From contig DOFS01000527.1 in the NCBI GenBank assembly GCA_003523945.1, positions 3,388 to 17,013 of the forward strand: DNA of 13,626 bases. The letters are read 5' to 3'. Shown one piece after another: positions 13,550 through 13,626 of this stretch (position 1 is the stretch's first letter; each line of letters begins with the position of its first letter). This stretch comes from Nitrospiraceae bacterium (GTDB taxonomy: Bacteria > Nitrospirota > Nitrospiria > Nitrospirales > UBA8639). Under the pieces are notes generated by a model. The model had not been told where the DNA came from. It ran no database searches and saw only the letters and a program-made list of their open reading frames with translations. Both the position numbers and the translations under genes were made by a program.

Positions 13550-13626
13550 GCTGAATCCGCCTCCCGCTCAGACAGAGGTTATTGATTATTCCACAGACCC
13601 TGAAAACACGAGAAGGACCGGACCCA
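13550..13626. other. Upstream region of the cobalamin operon at the window edge
   Basis: Seventy-seven bases precede the CWC gene. I see no B12-box or other cobalamin riboswitch element and no clear promoter. Such elements could lie beyond the window. Confidence 0.4.

Overview
The window is a gene-dense bacterial chromosome segment of moderate G+C content. It carries core cofactor pathways and several conserved genes of unknown function. The mix fits an environmental Gram-negative lineage such as Nitrospira (Nitrospirota): molybdenum cofactor genes, a DsrE-like protein, squalene-hopene cyclase, a Rieske ferredoxin and cobalamin side-chain genes. That placement is an inference from gene content and general protein character. 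No marker gene or rRNA is present. I see no mobile element, CRISPR array, tRNA or rRNA.

Left arm, 1-3207. A tight minus-strand operon moaC-moaD-moaE-moaA makes the early steps of molybdenum cofactor synthesis. Its sigma-70-type promoter (2734-2763) lies back-to-back with an equally good promoter (2789-2817) for a divergent DsrE-family sulfur-relay-like protein. The MoaD protein is odd: six residues follow the di-glycine that normally forms its C-terminus.

Centre, 3208-6229. After about 500 bp without a gene, one plus-strand frame encodes a complete TetR-family repressor of about 184 residues. It runs without a stop codon into a complete 655-residue squalene-hopene cyclase. The cyclase keeps its own Shine-Dalgarno sequence and ATG inside the frame. 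A 26-bp near-perfect palindrome lies just before the repressor start and overlaps a promoter-like sequence. This points to a self-repressed hopanoid gene that is either a real regulator-enzyme fusion or a pair of genes that lost their separating stop codon. It is the most unusual object in the window.

Right centre, 6230-11054. A minus-strand pair overlaps by ATGA: a putative zinc metallopeptidase, then an ATP-grasp ligase resembling D-Ala-D-Ala ligase but without that enzyme's usual N-terminal signature. Next come a 49-residue zinc-ribbon protein (+), a stand-alone HNH endonuclease (-), a Rieske [2Fe-2S] ferredoxin (+, divergent from HNH) and a membrane-anchored protein of unknown function (-).

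Right arm, 11055-13626. A minus-strand operon runs from a small cysteine-rich CWC protein through cbiB to cobD. The last two make the aminopropanol-phosphate precursor and attach it to the corrin ring in adenosylcobalamin synthesis. Several starts here are GTG and were chosen from overlaps and family lengths.
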